Origin: JALHMI01 sp964598535
Lineage (GTDB): Bacteria > Planctomycetota > Planctomycetia > Pirellulales > PALSA-1355
Direction: 5' to 3'
NCBI GenBank assembly: GCA_964598535.1
Contig: CAZRCI010000005.1
Span: forward strand, 156,646 to 220,645
Length of the DNA stretch: 64,000 nucleotides
Made by a program: the position numbers and the translations under genes
Notes under the pieces: generated by a model
The model's input: only the letters and a program-made list of their open reading frames with translations
Told to the model about the DNA's origin: nothing
The model's database searches: none
Part shown: in pieces, positions 36,252 through 45,191 of the stretch
Position numbering within the stretch: position 1 is the stretch's first letter
How the letters are laid out: each line of letters opens with the position of its first letter

Positions 36252-37280
36252 CTATTTGGTGTCGATGGCGGCAAGTTTCGCGGCGGCTTCGGCACGTGCC
36301 TTGGAAAGCACGCTCTCGATCGAGACGGGCTTGCCACCTTGGCGTTTGCTCTCGTCGGCCGCTTCCATGAACGCATAAATTTCGAGCGTCTCGGCGGCGC
36401 TGACGGGTGGACTTCCCGACTTGAAGAACTTGGCGATCTCGACAACCAGCGGCTTATACCCCTCGTAGCCACCGCTAGGGGCGATGCCCTTGTCGCCATA
36501 GACGACGGCCCCGTAGCCGTGTGCCCCGTCCCGCAGCCCGCGAAACGTGCCGATGCGGCCGTCGTGCCAGGCGCCCACGACGAAATCGGCGCCGTCGCTG
36601 CTTGCGCGAGTCACTTCCTTGCAGCCGGGGCCCATGATCGTGAATAAGGTTTCGACGCCGTGAATTCCGTACCAGAACAGGTCGGGGTGATGTGGCTCGA
36701 GGTGGCAGGGGCCTCGCGCGTCGCAGCCTAGCACTTTGCCCACTTTGGCGTCGTCACGCATGCCGATGATCCCCGGACTGAAGCGTAACGATGAGCTGGA
36801 AAAGCAGGGCACGTTCAACTTCTGAGCAAGTTCGTAGATCGCCACGGCATCGGCCAGTGAACCAGCAACGGGCTTATCGACGAAGACTGGCTTGCGCGCT
36901 TTAAGGACGGGAACGACCTGCTCGAGATGAGGACGCCCATCGACGCTCTCCAGGAGCACGACATCGACCTTCTGCAGGAGGGCATCAATCGAGGGCACGA
37001 TTTCAATGCCCATCTTCCGGAATTCATCGGTGTAGCCTTCGATGCGGTCGGCGCTGGCCGGGATATCCTGGCTGCCGCCGGAGAATGCGGCCACAACGCG
37101 GATGCCCGCCAGATCGTCCGTCGCTTCGTCCCCATTGAGTAATTTCGCAAACGCGGGCGCATGCGAGGTATCGAGACCGATTATACCTGCTTTGAGCACT
37201 TGGGGATCCTCCGCGGTGGCATGAGCTGACGCGAGCAACATCATGCCCGCCGCGCATAGTGCCCCAATTGTGAATTGCAT
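36252..37280 (-). CDS. Gfo/Idh/MocA family oxidoreductase, exported
   Basis: A 342-residue Gfo/Idh/MocA protein with a cleavable signal peptide (MMLLASAHATAE), unusual for the family in general but common in planctomycetes. The Rossmann motif is present as GIIGLDTSHAPAF, and the catalytic EKP-type motif is modified to DKP (FVDKPVAG). The C-terminal domain contains HPDLFWYGIHGVETLFT, a sugar-dehydrogenase-like segment. It would be an NAD(P)-dependent sugar oxidoreductase located outside the cytoplasm, where it would need its cofactor brought along. It is the first gene of the six-gene minus-strand run. The ATG at 37280 was chosen because the longer frame from 37382 is not supported. Confidence 0.84.
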   Translation of the reverse strand: MQFTIGALCAAGMMLLASAHATAEDPQVLKAGIIGLDTSHAPAFAKLLNGDEATDDLAGIRVVAAFSGGSQDIPASADRIEGYTDEFRKMGIEIVPSIDALLQKVDVVLLESVDGRPHLEQVVPVLKARKPVFVDKPVAGSLADAVAIYELAQKLNVPCFSSSSLRFSPGIIGMRDDAKVGKVLGCDARGPCHLEPHHPDLFWYGIHGVETLFTIMGPGCKEVTRASSDGADFVVGAWHDGRIGTFRGLRDGAHGYGAVVYGDKGIAPSGGYEGYKPLVVEIAKFFKSGSPPVSAAETLEIYAFMEAADESKRQGGKPVSIESVLSKARAEAAAKLAAIDTK

Positions 37281-37568
37281 GGAAGTCGCTCCGGCCGCCT
37301 GGTTGAACGTGGTGTTTGAGCCTGGGAAGGTACGTCTGGGTTGGCTACTAGTGTCCATTGCCCAAACACGCGGGTCAAGCATTTGTCAGCGTTTCCGCCG
37401 AGGCTCAAATGCGTACCGAGCCCACGAGTATGGATCCCTCGTTCGATCGTTCTGGGAGGATGTTCGATAGTCCCTTTCGCAGGTCGCCCGGAAGGTCTAA
37501 AATTTTGCCGAGTCGTTTCATTGTAACGCTTGCTTCCAGCGGAATGGTCAACGCCACGGAGAATCGCC
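37281..37568. other. Divergent promoter region, no gene
   Basis: The 288 bases between the divergent Gfo/Idh and sulfurtransferase genes carry no gene. They should hold promoters for both operons. Confidence 0.4.
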
Positions 37569-38483
37569 ATGGCCAAAGAATATGCCTGCCCCGAGGCTCT
37601 TGTTAGCACCGACTGGGTTGCTGCGCACCACGCGGACCCCAACGTACGGATCGTCGAGTCCGACGAGGATGTGCTGCTCTATCAGACAGGCCACGTGCCT
37701 GGCGCGGTGCGGATCGATTGGCATACCGATCTGCAAGACCAGGTGGTGCGGGATTACATTGACAAGCAGCGGTTCGCGGAACTTTGTTCGTCCAAGGGGA
37801 TCGCCAACGACACGACCGTCGTATTCTATGGCGACAAGAACAACTGGTGGGCATGCTACGCATTCTGGGTGTTCAAGCTCTACGGTCACAAGGACTGCCG
37901 GATTATGAACGGCGGTCGCAAGCGTTGGGAGGCGGATGGTCGGGCGTGGTCGCGCGAGACCGAGCCCAACTATCCTCGAACCAACTATGTGGCGGGAGAG
38001 CCCGACCTTTCGATTCGGGCATTTCAGCCCGAGGTGCTCAAGCACCAGCAGAAGGGGAAGCCGCTGGTCGATGTCCGGTCGCCCGGCGAGTACACGGGCG
38101 AGCTTCTACACATGGCGGATTATCCGCAGGAAGGAGCCTTGCGAGGTGGCCATATTCCGGGGGCATGCAATGTGCCTTGGTCGCGTAGTGTCAATGAAGA
38201 TGGCACTTTCAGATCGCCTCGCGAGTTGGAAAAGCTTTATGTTCAAGAAGCCGGGCTGAAACGCCGCGCGCCGGTAGTTGCCTATTGCCGGATTGGTGAG
38301 CGTTCGAGCCATACCTGGTTTGTGCTTCAGTATCTGCTCGGATTTCCCAAGGTGAAGAACTACGACGGCTCCTGGACCGAATGGGGGAACACCGTCGGCG
38401 TGCCGATTGAAAAGGGGCCAGGTCCCAAGACAACGGATCTGGCCGAAGCGAACGCCGCCAAGCCCACGGAGTCGGCTTCGTGA
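37569..38483 (+). CDS. Sulfurtransferase (two-domain rhodanese)
   Basis: A 304-residue thiosulfate sulfurtransferase with two rhodanese domains. The N-terminal domain is inactive in sequence, while the C-terminal one has the active-site loop YCRIGERSSHTW with Cys240, which takes up the persulfide. The start ATG 37569 follows from family length; the frame is open upstream to 37530. The stop TGA overlaps the GTG start of SufE by four bases (GTGA), so the two are translationally coupled. The protein probably hands persulfide sulfur to SufE, as rhodaneses can, but that is inference; no cysteine desulfurase gene lies here. Confidence 0.9.
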   Translation: MAKEYACPEALVSTDWVAAHHADPNVRIVESDEDVLLYQTGHVPGAVRIDWHTDLQDQVVRDYIDKQRFAELCSSKGIANDTTVVFYGDKNNWWACYAFWVFKLYGHKDCRIMNGGRKRWEADGRAWSRETEPNYPRTNYVAGEPDLSIRAFQPEVLKHQQKGKPLVDVRSPGEYTGELLHMADYPQEGALRGGHIPGACNVPWSRSVNEDGTFRSPRELEKLYVQEAGLKRRAPVVAYCRIGERSSHTWFVLQYLLGFPKVKNYDGSWTEWGNTVGVPIEKGPGPKTTDLAEANAAKPTESAS

Positions 38484-38917
38484 GCGGCACGGTCAACGAA
38501 CGGATCGACCAGATCGTGGGCGAATTCGCTGAACTCGAGCCGCGCGAGCGGTTGGAATTGCTGCTGGAATTTGCCGAAAAATTGCCCCCGTTGCCCGAGC
38601 GCTATCGGCCAGAACGCGATGCCGGTCTGAATCGGGTGCATGAATGTCAGACGCCCGTGTTCTTGTGGGTCGAAAACAAGGGCGGGCACGTGGAGATCAT
38701 CGCTGACGTGGCTCCCGAGGCCCCCACGGTCAAGGGCTTTGTCAGTATTCTGGCCGAGATTTTTTGTAACGCTAACGTGGCTGAGGTCGTCGCCGCACCG
38801 CCCGATTTGGTCCAGCGTTTTGGATTGACCGAAGCGCTCGGGATGGTACGGATGCGGGGCTTGCAGGCGATAGCGCACCATATTCGGCGGCGGGTGGCCG
38901 ATTCCAGCGAAGGCTAA
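38480..38917 (+). CDS. SufE-like sulfur acceptor protein
   Basis: A 145-residue SufE-family protein. The active-site cysteine is Cys56 in HECQTPVFLW, corresponding to the ECQSxVW motif of SufE, and the downstream helix-rich part (FVSILAEIF, PPDLVQRFGL, RMRGLQAIAHHIRRR) has the usual spacing. SufE accepts sulfur from a cysteine desulfurase and passes it to the SUF scaffold. The start is a GTG overlapping the stop of the sulfurtransferase gene. The coupling with a rhodanese rather than with sufS is notable. The protein lacks a signal peptide and is cytoplasmic. Confidence 0.88.
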   Translation: MSGTVNERIDQIVGEFAELEPRERLELLLEFAEKLPPLPERYRPERDAGLNRVHECQTPVFLWVENKGGHVEIIADVAPEAPTVKGFVSILAEIFCNANVAEVVAAPPDLVQRFGLTEALGMVRMRGLQAIAHHIRRRVADSSEG

Positions 38918-39264
38918 GTGCCGTGCCTCACGTCCCATGACGCCGCTTCCAAGCGTGGGGGGAATAAATATCCTTGCACGGCTCGAAAATCGAAACAGTA
39001 GTTCACCTCGAACGTTCCCCGTTTCAGGGGGGAATGGCGGTGCATGCAGACCGCCAATTTCCTTAAAATTTGCCTGACACTCGAAACCCACTGGTCGCCG
39101 AGTTAGAGTAGCTTCACTTCGCGGGCCTATCATCTGCTACCTGTCTTTGGCAGAACGCGGAACGGGGCGGACAGAGATCTACTTTCCGTTTTCCTCACCA
39201 GATCTTTTTTCTCGATGGATGACTGTGGCGCGCGGGGCAAGCGCGTTCACGAGGGAGACTAGCT
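38918..39264. other. Intergenic region with two small inverted repeats, no gene
   Basis: This 347-base gap separates SufE from a small ORF. It has two adjacent inverted repeats: TTCCCC at 39014-39019 with GGGGGGAA ending 39034, and TGGCGGT (39035-39041) with ACCGCCA (39050-39056), the latter followed by a short T-rich run. They could be a weak terminator for SufE or a structured leader. No gene was found. Confidence 0.45.
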
Positions 39265-39501
39265 ATGCTCGCTTACCCCAAGGTGACTCTTTCGTTGGAC
39301 CGACTGAGACGAGGCGGCTGGGCGATGGGGGATTTGTGTGTCGATCGCCCAGAGGGACGTGTGTGGATCGTGACCGGCCAGCGGCGCAAGCACTGGATCA
39401 TTGCTCAGGCTCCGAGCCAGGCGGCCGCCTGGTTTCTGGCTTGGGAGCAAGCCGATAAGCTGGCGCGGCCAAGACGCCGCAAGAACGCAGGGAATTTGTG
39501 A
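39265..39501 (+). CDS. Small hypothetical protein, 78 residues
   Basis: A short cytoplasmic protein of 78 residues, basic, with an N-terminal beta-like segment (LAYPKVTLSLDRLRRGGWAMG) and several tryptophans. GGGAG about 8 bases before the ATG and a strong hairpin terminator shortly after the stop (39535-39576) support it as a gene. I do not recognise the family. It stands alone between SufE and the convergent Gfo/Idh gene. Codon use looks like that of its neighbours. Confidence 0.55.
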   Translation: MLAYPKVTLSLDRLRRGGWAMGDLCVDRPEGRVWIVTGQRRKHWIIAQAPSQAAAWFLAWEQADKLARPRRRKNAGNL

Positions 39502-39534
39502 CCAGATCGTTGTAACAAGATCAGAGTGGCGTAC

Positions 39535-39576
39535 AAGAAACCTCTGCCGTGCTCCCGAGCATGGCAGAGGTTTCTT
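39535..39576. terminator. Bidirectional terminator hairpin
   Basis: AAGAAACCTCTGCC (39535-39548) and GGCAGAGGTTTCTT (39563-39576) are perfect inverted repeats of 14 bp; the intervening TGCTC/GAGCA extends the stem nearly to the tip. With its A- and T-rich outer ends it can serve both the small plus-strand gene and the minus-strand Gfo/Idh gene ending at 39632. Confidence 0.8.
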
Positions 39577-39631
39577 ATTGAACTGGAGGGAGGCATACCC
39601 CGCCGGCCTCCTTATCACGCTGCGGGACGAA

Positions 39632-40615
39632 CTATGCCGAACTCCGAGTTTTGGCGCTTTGCACCAGGCGCTCAAGCACACGCATGTTAGCCACCGCATC
39701 TTCGATGGGCGTCGGAACCGGCAGGTTGTCCAGCACGGCTCGAGCGAATAGATCTCCCTGGATCGTGTATTGATTGCACACGGGCAGGGCAATTTCCTGG
39801 ATCTGGCCGTTTTGCTCGTGTCGCATCGTGCATGGTCGGTCATGGGGGGCATTGAACGGGATGTCGATCTCTACGCGACCGTGCGTTCCAAAAATGTTCA
39901 CGCGTTGATAGGGTACGAGTTGCGTACTGCACGTAAAGGTCGAAGTGCCCTCGGCAAATTCCAGGATGCCCGAGGCGAGCCGGTCGGTACCGAATTCCGG
40001 ATCGTATTCGACGAGCCCCAGAACGTGACGCGGTTCGTCGTCGAAGATGAATCGTGCCAGCGAGACACAGTAGCAGCCAATGTCGGGTAGCCCGCCGCCG
40101 CCGATTTCCGCTTGATTGCGAATGTTGCCGGCGTCGTCATTGAAGTAGCTAAACACGGTATTGATCGTGCGCAACTGGCCGATGCCTCCGCTACGGACGA
40201 TCTCCTTGCCCTTTTGCCACTGTGGATGGTGGCGGTACATGAAAGCTTCCATCAGCTTTAGCCGTGGATGTTTCTTTCCGGCATCGACCAGTGTTTGCCC
40301 CTCATCGGCGGTAAGGCCAATGGGTTTTTCACAAAGTACGTGCTTACCGGCTTCAAGGGCCGCGATGGACAAGGGAACGTGCAAGTGATTGGGAAGCGGG
40401 TTGTAGATCGCATCAACTTCGGGGTCGGCGAGCAAGGCCTCGTAGGAACCATGAGCTCGAGCGATTCCAAGCCGATCGGAGACTGCTTTTGCCCGCGCCG
40501 CGTCGCGCGAGGCGATGGCCACGACTTCGCACAGCGTGCCGCATTGCATCGCGGGAATGACTTTTTCGGTGCCAATTTTGGCCGTGCTCAAGATTCCCCA
40601 GCGAAGTTTCTTCAT
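39632..40615 (-). CDS. Gfo/Idh/MocA family oxidoreductase (cytoplasmic)
   Basis: A 327-residue NAD(P)-dependent sugar dehydrogenase-like protein. The N-terminal Rossmann fold starts at KLRWGILSTAKIGTE, and the catalytic EKP motif lies in HVLCEKPIGLT. A second conserved piece, LPDIGCYCVSLARF, matches the dihydrodiol/xylose dehydrogenase-like branch, and a C-terminal domain with VNIFGTHGRVEIDIPFN follows. No signal peptide is present, so it is cytoplasmic, unlike the relative at 36252. It could oxidise a sugar such as xylose, for which an isomerase lies further along. The next gene upstream is 223 bases away, so it probably has its own promoter. Confidence 0.88.
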   Translation of the reverse strand: MKKLRWGILSTAKIGTEKVIPAMQCGTLCEVVAIASRDAARAKAVSDRLGIARAHGSYEALLADPEVDAIYNPLPNHLHVPLSIAALEAGKHVLCEKPIGLTADEGQTLVDAGKKHPRLKLMEAFMYRHHPQWQKGKEIVRSGGIGQLRTINTVFSYFNDDAGNIRNQAEIGGGGLPDIGCYCVSLARFIFDDEPRHVLGLVEYDPEFGTDRLASGILEFAEGTSTFTCSTQLVPYQRVNIFGTHGRVEIDIPFNAPHDRPCTMRHEQNGQIQEIALPVCNQYTIQGDLFARAVLDNLPVPTPIEDAVANMRVLERLVQSAKTRSSA

Positions 40616-40838
40616 CGTTTTCGGTTCCAGCGGTTCCTGTAGGGCAAAACGCCAGAATACTTATCTGGCGGCGAGACGGCAATTCACGATACGAAATCAC
40701 GCGACAGCGATGGACGCTTCGATAAAGCCGTGAGGTTCCGGGAGACGCATGCTATATCCCGGTGGCGTGGACCACGTATCTCGCCCGCGAATGAGCTCTC
40801 TGCTTGTGCGAGCGCAAGGGGAATGCGTGTTTGTGGGA

Positions 40839-41843
40839 TCACATCGGCTCGGTGGCTAACCGCCGTTGGATGTCCGCGGCAATCTCAAAGGAACGCAGCC
40901 GTGCTCGATGGTCGTAAAAGTGCCCCGTGAGCATCAGCTCGTCTGGCTTGACGGAGGAGATGAACGCTCGCAGGCCAAGTTCTACGGTTCTCGGACCACC
41001 GACGAACGAATACATCAGGGCGTGATCGATTCCGGCCCGCTCCAGGGGCGACACGTGTGCGTCGATGTTCTCCACCGGTGGCGGAATCTGACCGGGGACG
41101 CCACGGCGCAGGTTGGCAAATGCCTGCTGGATGCTTGTGAATTGGCGTTTCGCTTCGGCGTCTGTTTCCGCGGCGAAGATGTTTACCGCGAGCATAACGT
41201 AGGGATTTTCGAGTTGTCGCGATGGTTCGAATCGCGCGCGATATACCTCGACCGCTTGTAACATCGAGTCTGGCGCGAAGTGAGAGGCGAATGCGAACGG
41301 CAGCCCGAGCATCGCGGCTAGCTGCGCGCTGAACATGCTGGACCCGAGCAGCCAGAGCGGCACGCGCAAGCCTTCACCCGGAACTGCACGAATTCGTTGC
41401 CCCGGCCCGGCCGGTTCAAAGTAGGCCTGGAGTTCGAGTACGTCCCGCGGGAAGTGATCAGCCGTTTCTGCGGCATCGCGGCGCAGCGCTTGTGCGGTTG
41501 TCTGATCAGTGCCGGGCGCGCGGCCCAGCCCCAAGTCGATTCGATTAGGAAATAGCGACGCGAGCGTGCCAAACTGCTCGGCGATGACAAGCGGGGAATG
41601 GTTGGGCAGCATGACGCCGCCGGAGCCGACGCGAATAGTTCGAGTGCCGCCGGCAATATATGCAATCACGACGCTGGTTGCCGCCGAGGCGATGCCGGGC
41701 ATGTTGTGATGCTCGGCCAGCCAAAAGCGGCGATATCCCCACCGCTCCGCGTGTTGCGCTAGATCGAGCGAGTTGGCCAAGGCCACGGCTGGCGTTGCGC
41801 CTTGGGAAATCGTCGCCAAGTCGAGAATCGAAAAAGGAATCAT
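40839..41843 (-). CDS. LLM-class flavin-dependent oxidoreductase (luciferase-like)
   Basis: A 334-residue bacterial-luciferase-like flavin monooxygenase, a TIM-barrel enzyme using reduced FMN supplied by a reductase. Motifs include PFSILDLA at the N-terminus, WLAEHHNMPGIAS, GSGGVMLPNHSPLVIAEQFGTL and FPNRIDLGLGRAPGTD, which match the MsnO8-type LLM family. I chose ATG 41843, with AAGGATC ahead of it, instead of the longer frame from 41897 that would overlap the next gene. It has no signal peptide. Its substrate is unknown. The upstream metallo-beta-lactamase-fold gene ends 50 bases before this start, so the two are cotranscribed. Confidence 0.88.
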   Translation of the reverse strand: MIPFSILDLATISQGATPAVALANSLDLAQHAERWGYRRFWLAEHHNMPGIASAATSVVIAYIAGGTRTIRVGSGGVMLPNHSPLVIAEQFGTLASLFPNRIDLGLGRAPGTDQTTAQALRRDAAETADHFPRDVLELQAYFEPAGPGQRIRAVPGEGLRVPLWLLGSSMFSAQLAAMLGLPFAFASHFAPDSMLQAVEVYRARFEPSRQLENPYVMLAVNIFAAETDAEAKRQFTSIQQAFANLRRGVPGQIPPPVENIDAHVSPLERAGIDHALMYSFVGGPRTVELGLRAFISSVKPDELMLTGHFYDHRARLRSFEIAADIQRRLATEPM

Positions 41844-41893
41844 GGCCAGCGATCCTTTCGTAGCCACGCACTCGTGACGAGAGAGGTGCTTTT

Positions 41894-42931
41894 TCACCTG
41901 GTCTCGTAGGTTCGTGTGTGCCCCTTGGCGGGAATGGTTACGGTGTAGGTGCCGCCCGACGGATCGACCGAGAGCTTGATGAAGTTGGCCTGGCAGCTTT
42001 TTTCGTCATTGGCGATGTAGTCGTCCGGCGCATTGGAGGAGCCACTATCTCGGACGTTGCGGTGTACCTGGTAGATGGCTTCGAGCGACGGAGTGCTTTG
42101 CAGCGTGGCGAAGGTATTGGGATCGCAACCTTTGGTCGCGCCATTGTTGATAACGCCTACGCGCGGCTCGAGCGCGCGAATAAGCAGCGGATGGTTGCTG
42201 GCGTCCATGCCATGATGGCTGGCTTGGTAGACATCGACCTTGCCGACGCGGTTCACGGGACAGACAAGTTGTTTTTCGATGTTCCAGGTGAGGTCTCCGG
42301 CGTCGAAGAACTCGAAGCGGCCGAAAGAAGTGAGCGTGACGACGCTATTTGCGTTGTCCGTTCCATCGAAGGCTTTGGACGGTATGCTATCGCAGTTGGC
42401 GGTTGGCTTGGCCTCCGCCGGCGGATCGATAAAACGTTGCCGGGCACCAAGACATTTCACACTTAGTTTGGCGCTTCCCTCTCGCTGTTTGAGGTCGAGG
42501 ACATCGCCCGCGGAAATGACGGACCGCTGGTCGACCTGGGCGTCGAGGTAGGGTTTATCCGGTCGGTCGACGATGCCCTCGAAGAGGCCATTGTCGTGCA
42601 GGTTGCGTATCGGGAGAACCTTGGCGAGCGTGGCTACACCGCCGAAATGGTCGGTGTGATAGTGAGTGATGATGACATGCTCAAGCTGCCGCAGTCCGGC
42701 TTGCTCGGTTGCCACTTTGACAATCCGGTCCGTGTCGCGATGGCCAGGATGTCCGGTATCGATCAGGACGGCTTCTCCCGCCGGAGTGACGACGAGCGTG
42801 GCGGCACCGCCTTCGACATCGATCCAGTAAATGTCCAGGCGTCCATCGAGCTGACCGGCGACAACCCCCGTTACGAGTGCTGATCCGCACAGTCCGATAG
42901 CAATAACAATGGTCGTGGATATCCGAAGCAT
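41894..42931 (-). CDS. Metallo-beta-lactamase-fold hydrolase, exported
   Basis: A 345-residue protein with a signal-peptide-like N-terminus (ISTTIVIAIGLCGSALVTGVVAG) and the MBL fold of the ComEC/Rec2-like kind. The metal motif HYHTDH lies at residues 90-95 after VLIDTGHPGHRDTD; a later aspartate-histidine pair appears in FEFFDAGDLTW and ASHHGMDASNHPLL, both family-typical. It lacks the membrane helices of ComEC, so it is a stand-alone exported hydrolase, possibly a nuclease or phosphodiesterase. The substrate is not known. Upstream, 299 bases separate it from the divergent peroxiredoxin fusion. Confidence 0.86.
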   Translation of the reverse strand: MLRISTTIVIAIGLCGSALVTGVVAGQLDGRLDIYWIDVEGGAATLVVTPAGEAVLIDTGHPGHRDTDRIVKVATEQAGLRQLEHVIITHYHTDHFGGVATLAKVLPIRNLHDNGLFEGIVDRPDKPYLDAQVDQRSVISAGDVLDLKQREGSAKLSVKCLGARQRFIDPPAEAKPTANCDSIPSKAFDGTDNANSVVTLTSFGRFEFFDAGDLTWNIEKQLVCPVNRVGKVDVYQASHHGMDASNHPLLIRALEPRVGVINNGATKGCDPNTFATLQSTPSLEAIYQVHRNVRDSGSSNAPDDYIANDEKSCQANFIKLSVDPSGGTYTVTIPAKGHTRTYETR

Positions 42932-43230
42932 GGTATTTCCGAGGCAAATTGGGCGATTGATGGGGTTTTCGTGGCCGCTATGGCTTGGTTATCCAGCGAA
43001 GCGGATCGACTGGCTATTTTCAACACAGTAGTCGGTTGCCGGGTTGGCGGCAATTCCGCGGGACTTTGCCTAACTGACCGCGAATTATGCGGGGAATTTA
43101 TGTACAAGGTTAGCCATCAGATCGTGCGCTGCCGCGAAATTCCTCGGCGGGCATGAATCCTGGCCCACCAATGGCAGGTACTGACCTGCAGAGAATCAGT
43201 GGTCGCCCCCCTTTCGGAGAGATGTGCCCG

Positions 43231-45060
43231 ATGAAATGGTTTGAACTGCTGGCCCGGACGGCTGTGAGCGTTATGGTCTGCTTGCTAGCATGTCCGGGCA
43301 ATGTAGGGGCGCGCGATACCCAAGCGGCGTCGAGTCCGATTGGACGCGTGGTTGAGGATTTTGAATTGAAGGACTTCGGCGGCAAGCCGTATCGCCTTTC
43401 GGATTTTGCCGATCGCCAGGCCGTGGTCATTGTCTATCTGGGCACCGAATGTCCGCTGGCGAAACTTTATGCTCCCCGACTGGTCGAGTTAGCCGACAAG
43501 TTCGCCAAGCAGAATGTTGCTGTGCTGGCGATCAACTCGAATCAGCAGGACTCGCTTTCGGAGTTGGCGGCCTATCACAAGACTCACGGGCTCAACTTTC
43601 CGCTTTTGAAAGACCTGGGCAATGTCGTTGCCGACCAGATGGGAGCCATTCGTACGCCCGAGGCGTTTCTGGTGGATCGGAATCGCAAGATCCAATACTG
43701 GGGTAGAATCGACGACCAATTTGTCGTTGGGCGTCAACGCAACGATGCTACTCGGCATGATTTGGTAGCCGCGGTGGATGAGCTCCTGGGTGGGGAACCG
43801 ATTAGCGTGGCTACGACGGAAGCTCCTGGCTGCTTTATTGGACGCGTTCACCAGCCGGTTGCCGATGCCGAGGTGACCTACACGGGACACATCGCGGCAA
43901 TTTTGAATCGTAGTTGCGTGGAATGTCATCGCGAGGGAGAAATCGCCCCCTTTGTACTCACCAGCTATGAAGACGTCGTAGGGTGGGCCGAGACGATTGC
44001 CGAGGTGGTGCGCGATGGCCGCATGCCTCCCTGGCATGCCGATCCGCAATATGGCACCTGGACGAACGATTGTCGGCTGAGCGACAAGGAAAAACAGTTG
44101 ATTGACGATTGGGTCGCGGCCGGTGCGCCGGAAGGTAATCCGGCAGACCTGCCCGTGCCGCCGTCGTTTGCCATCGGCTGGCGATTGCCACGGGTGGATC
44201 GTGAAATCTTCATGTCGGACGCTCCGGCGGAGATTCCATCCGAGGGTACGGTCGACTACAAGTATTACGTCGTCGACCCGGGCTTTACCGAGGATACCTG
44301 GGTGCAGGGCGCTCAATGTAAGGCCGGCAATGCCGCCGTAGTGCATCACATTATCGTTTTTGTACGGCCTCCGGACGGAAAACGCCAAGGATTGGGAGAC
44401 GGTATCTCGCGAGGCTTCCTCGCGGCAACCGCACCGGGCGCCGCGCCGATGCTCTTCCAAGATGGCATGGCTAAGAAGATTCCGGCAGGTTCGCAACTCA
44501 TTTTCCAGATGCACTACACGCCAAGCGGTTCTCCGCAGAAGGATCGGAGTAGCATTGGTTTGATGTTTGCCGAGCGAGCGAAAGTGAAGCAGGAAGTCAG
44601 TACCATGTCGGTCGACACGCAGCTTCTGCTGATCCCGCCAATGGTGTCGGACTATCCGGTAACCTGCTGGCGGACGTTCCGGCAGGATACGGAGCTCTTG
44701 AGCCTGTATCCGCATATGCATGTGCGCGGCAAGGCATTTCGCTACGAAGCACATTACCCGGACGGCACCAAAGAAATCCTGCTCGATGTTCCGCGGTACG
44801 ACTTCAACTGGCAGCAGACGTACGTTTTCGCCACGCCGAAGTTCATTCCCAAGGGCACGAAGATGCGCTGCATCGCGCATTACGACAACTCACCCGACAA
44901 TATCGCCAACCCCGATCCGAAACGGCTTGTGCACTTCGGCGAGCAAACCTGGGACGAAATGCTGATCGGGTTCATGGAGGCAATGCCGGCAAGCCAGAGC
45001 ACGGCTCCGGCCGCTGTTCGCACTGCGCAAGCCCCCAAGTCTGGTTCCGGCGGCGAATGA
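43231..45060 (+). CDS. Fusion: peroxiredoxin-like + cytochrome c + copper type II ascorbate-dependent monooxygenase
   Basis: A 609-residue exported protein with three modules. A signal peptide is followed by a thioredoxin-fold, AhpC/TSA-like domain (about 35-190) with a single cysteine in GTECPLAK (Cys74) rather than a CxxC pair. A cytochrome-like domain follows with haem motif CVECH at 229-233 and a candidate Met265 ligand in RMPPWHAD. The C-terminal half (about 330-590) resembles the copper type II ascorbate-dependent monooxygenase fold with HH at 372-373, FQMHYTPSG and YPHMHVRGKAF, which supply copper-binding His and Met residues. The combination is known from planctomycete genomes, but substrate and partners are unclear. 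GGAGAG 9 bases before the ATG supports this start. Confidence 0.87.
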   Translation: MKWFELLARTAVSVMVCLLACPGNVGARDTQAASSPIGRVVEDFELKDFGGKPYRLSDFADRQAVVIVYLGTECPLAKLYAPRLVELADKFAKQNVAVLAINSNQQDSLSELAAYHKTHGLNFPLLKDLGNVVADQMGAIRTPEAFLVDRNRKIQYWGRIDDQFVVGRQRNDATRHDLVAAVDELLGGEPISVATTEAPGCFIGRVHQPVADAEVTYTGHIAAILNRSCVECHREGEIAPFVLTSYEDVVGWAETIAEVVRDGRMPPWHADPQYGTWTNDCRLSDKEKQLIDDWVAAGAPEGNPADLPVPPSFAIGWRLPRVDREIFMSDAPAEIPSEGTVDYKYYVVDPGFTEDTWVQGAQCKAGNAAVVHHIIVFVRPPDGKRQGLGDGISRGFLAATAPGAAPMLFQDGMAKKIPAGSQLIFQMHYTPSGSPQKDRSSIGLMFAERAKVKQEVSTMSVDTQLLLIPPMVSDYPVTCWRTFRQDTELLSLYPHMHVRGKAFRYEAHYPDGTKEILLDVPRYDFNWQQTYVFATPKFIPKGTKMRCIAHYDNSPDNIANPDPKRLVHFGEQTWDEMLIGFMEAMPASQSTAPAAVRTAQAPKSGSGGE

Positions 45061-45191
45061 TCGACCTTTCCGAGACGTGCGGTCTCATTTGAGGCACGGG
45101 GCGATTTCCCCCTGGATTTTCTTGCGCTGCGCGAGAATCTTCCCCCTTCGCCGAATTTTCTTGTGGGATTTGCCCATCCTCCGGACACTAC

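Noticed and set aside
43489..44880. 463-residue minus-strand frame opposite the peroxiredoxin-copper monooxygenase fusion
   Set aside because: Antisense shadow with no family features; the plus-strand gene has signal peptide, haem and copper motifs.
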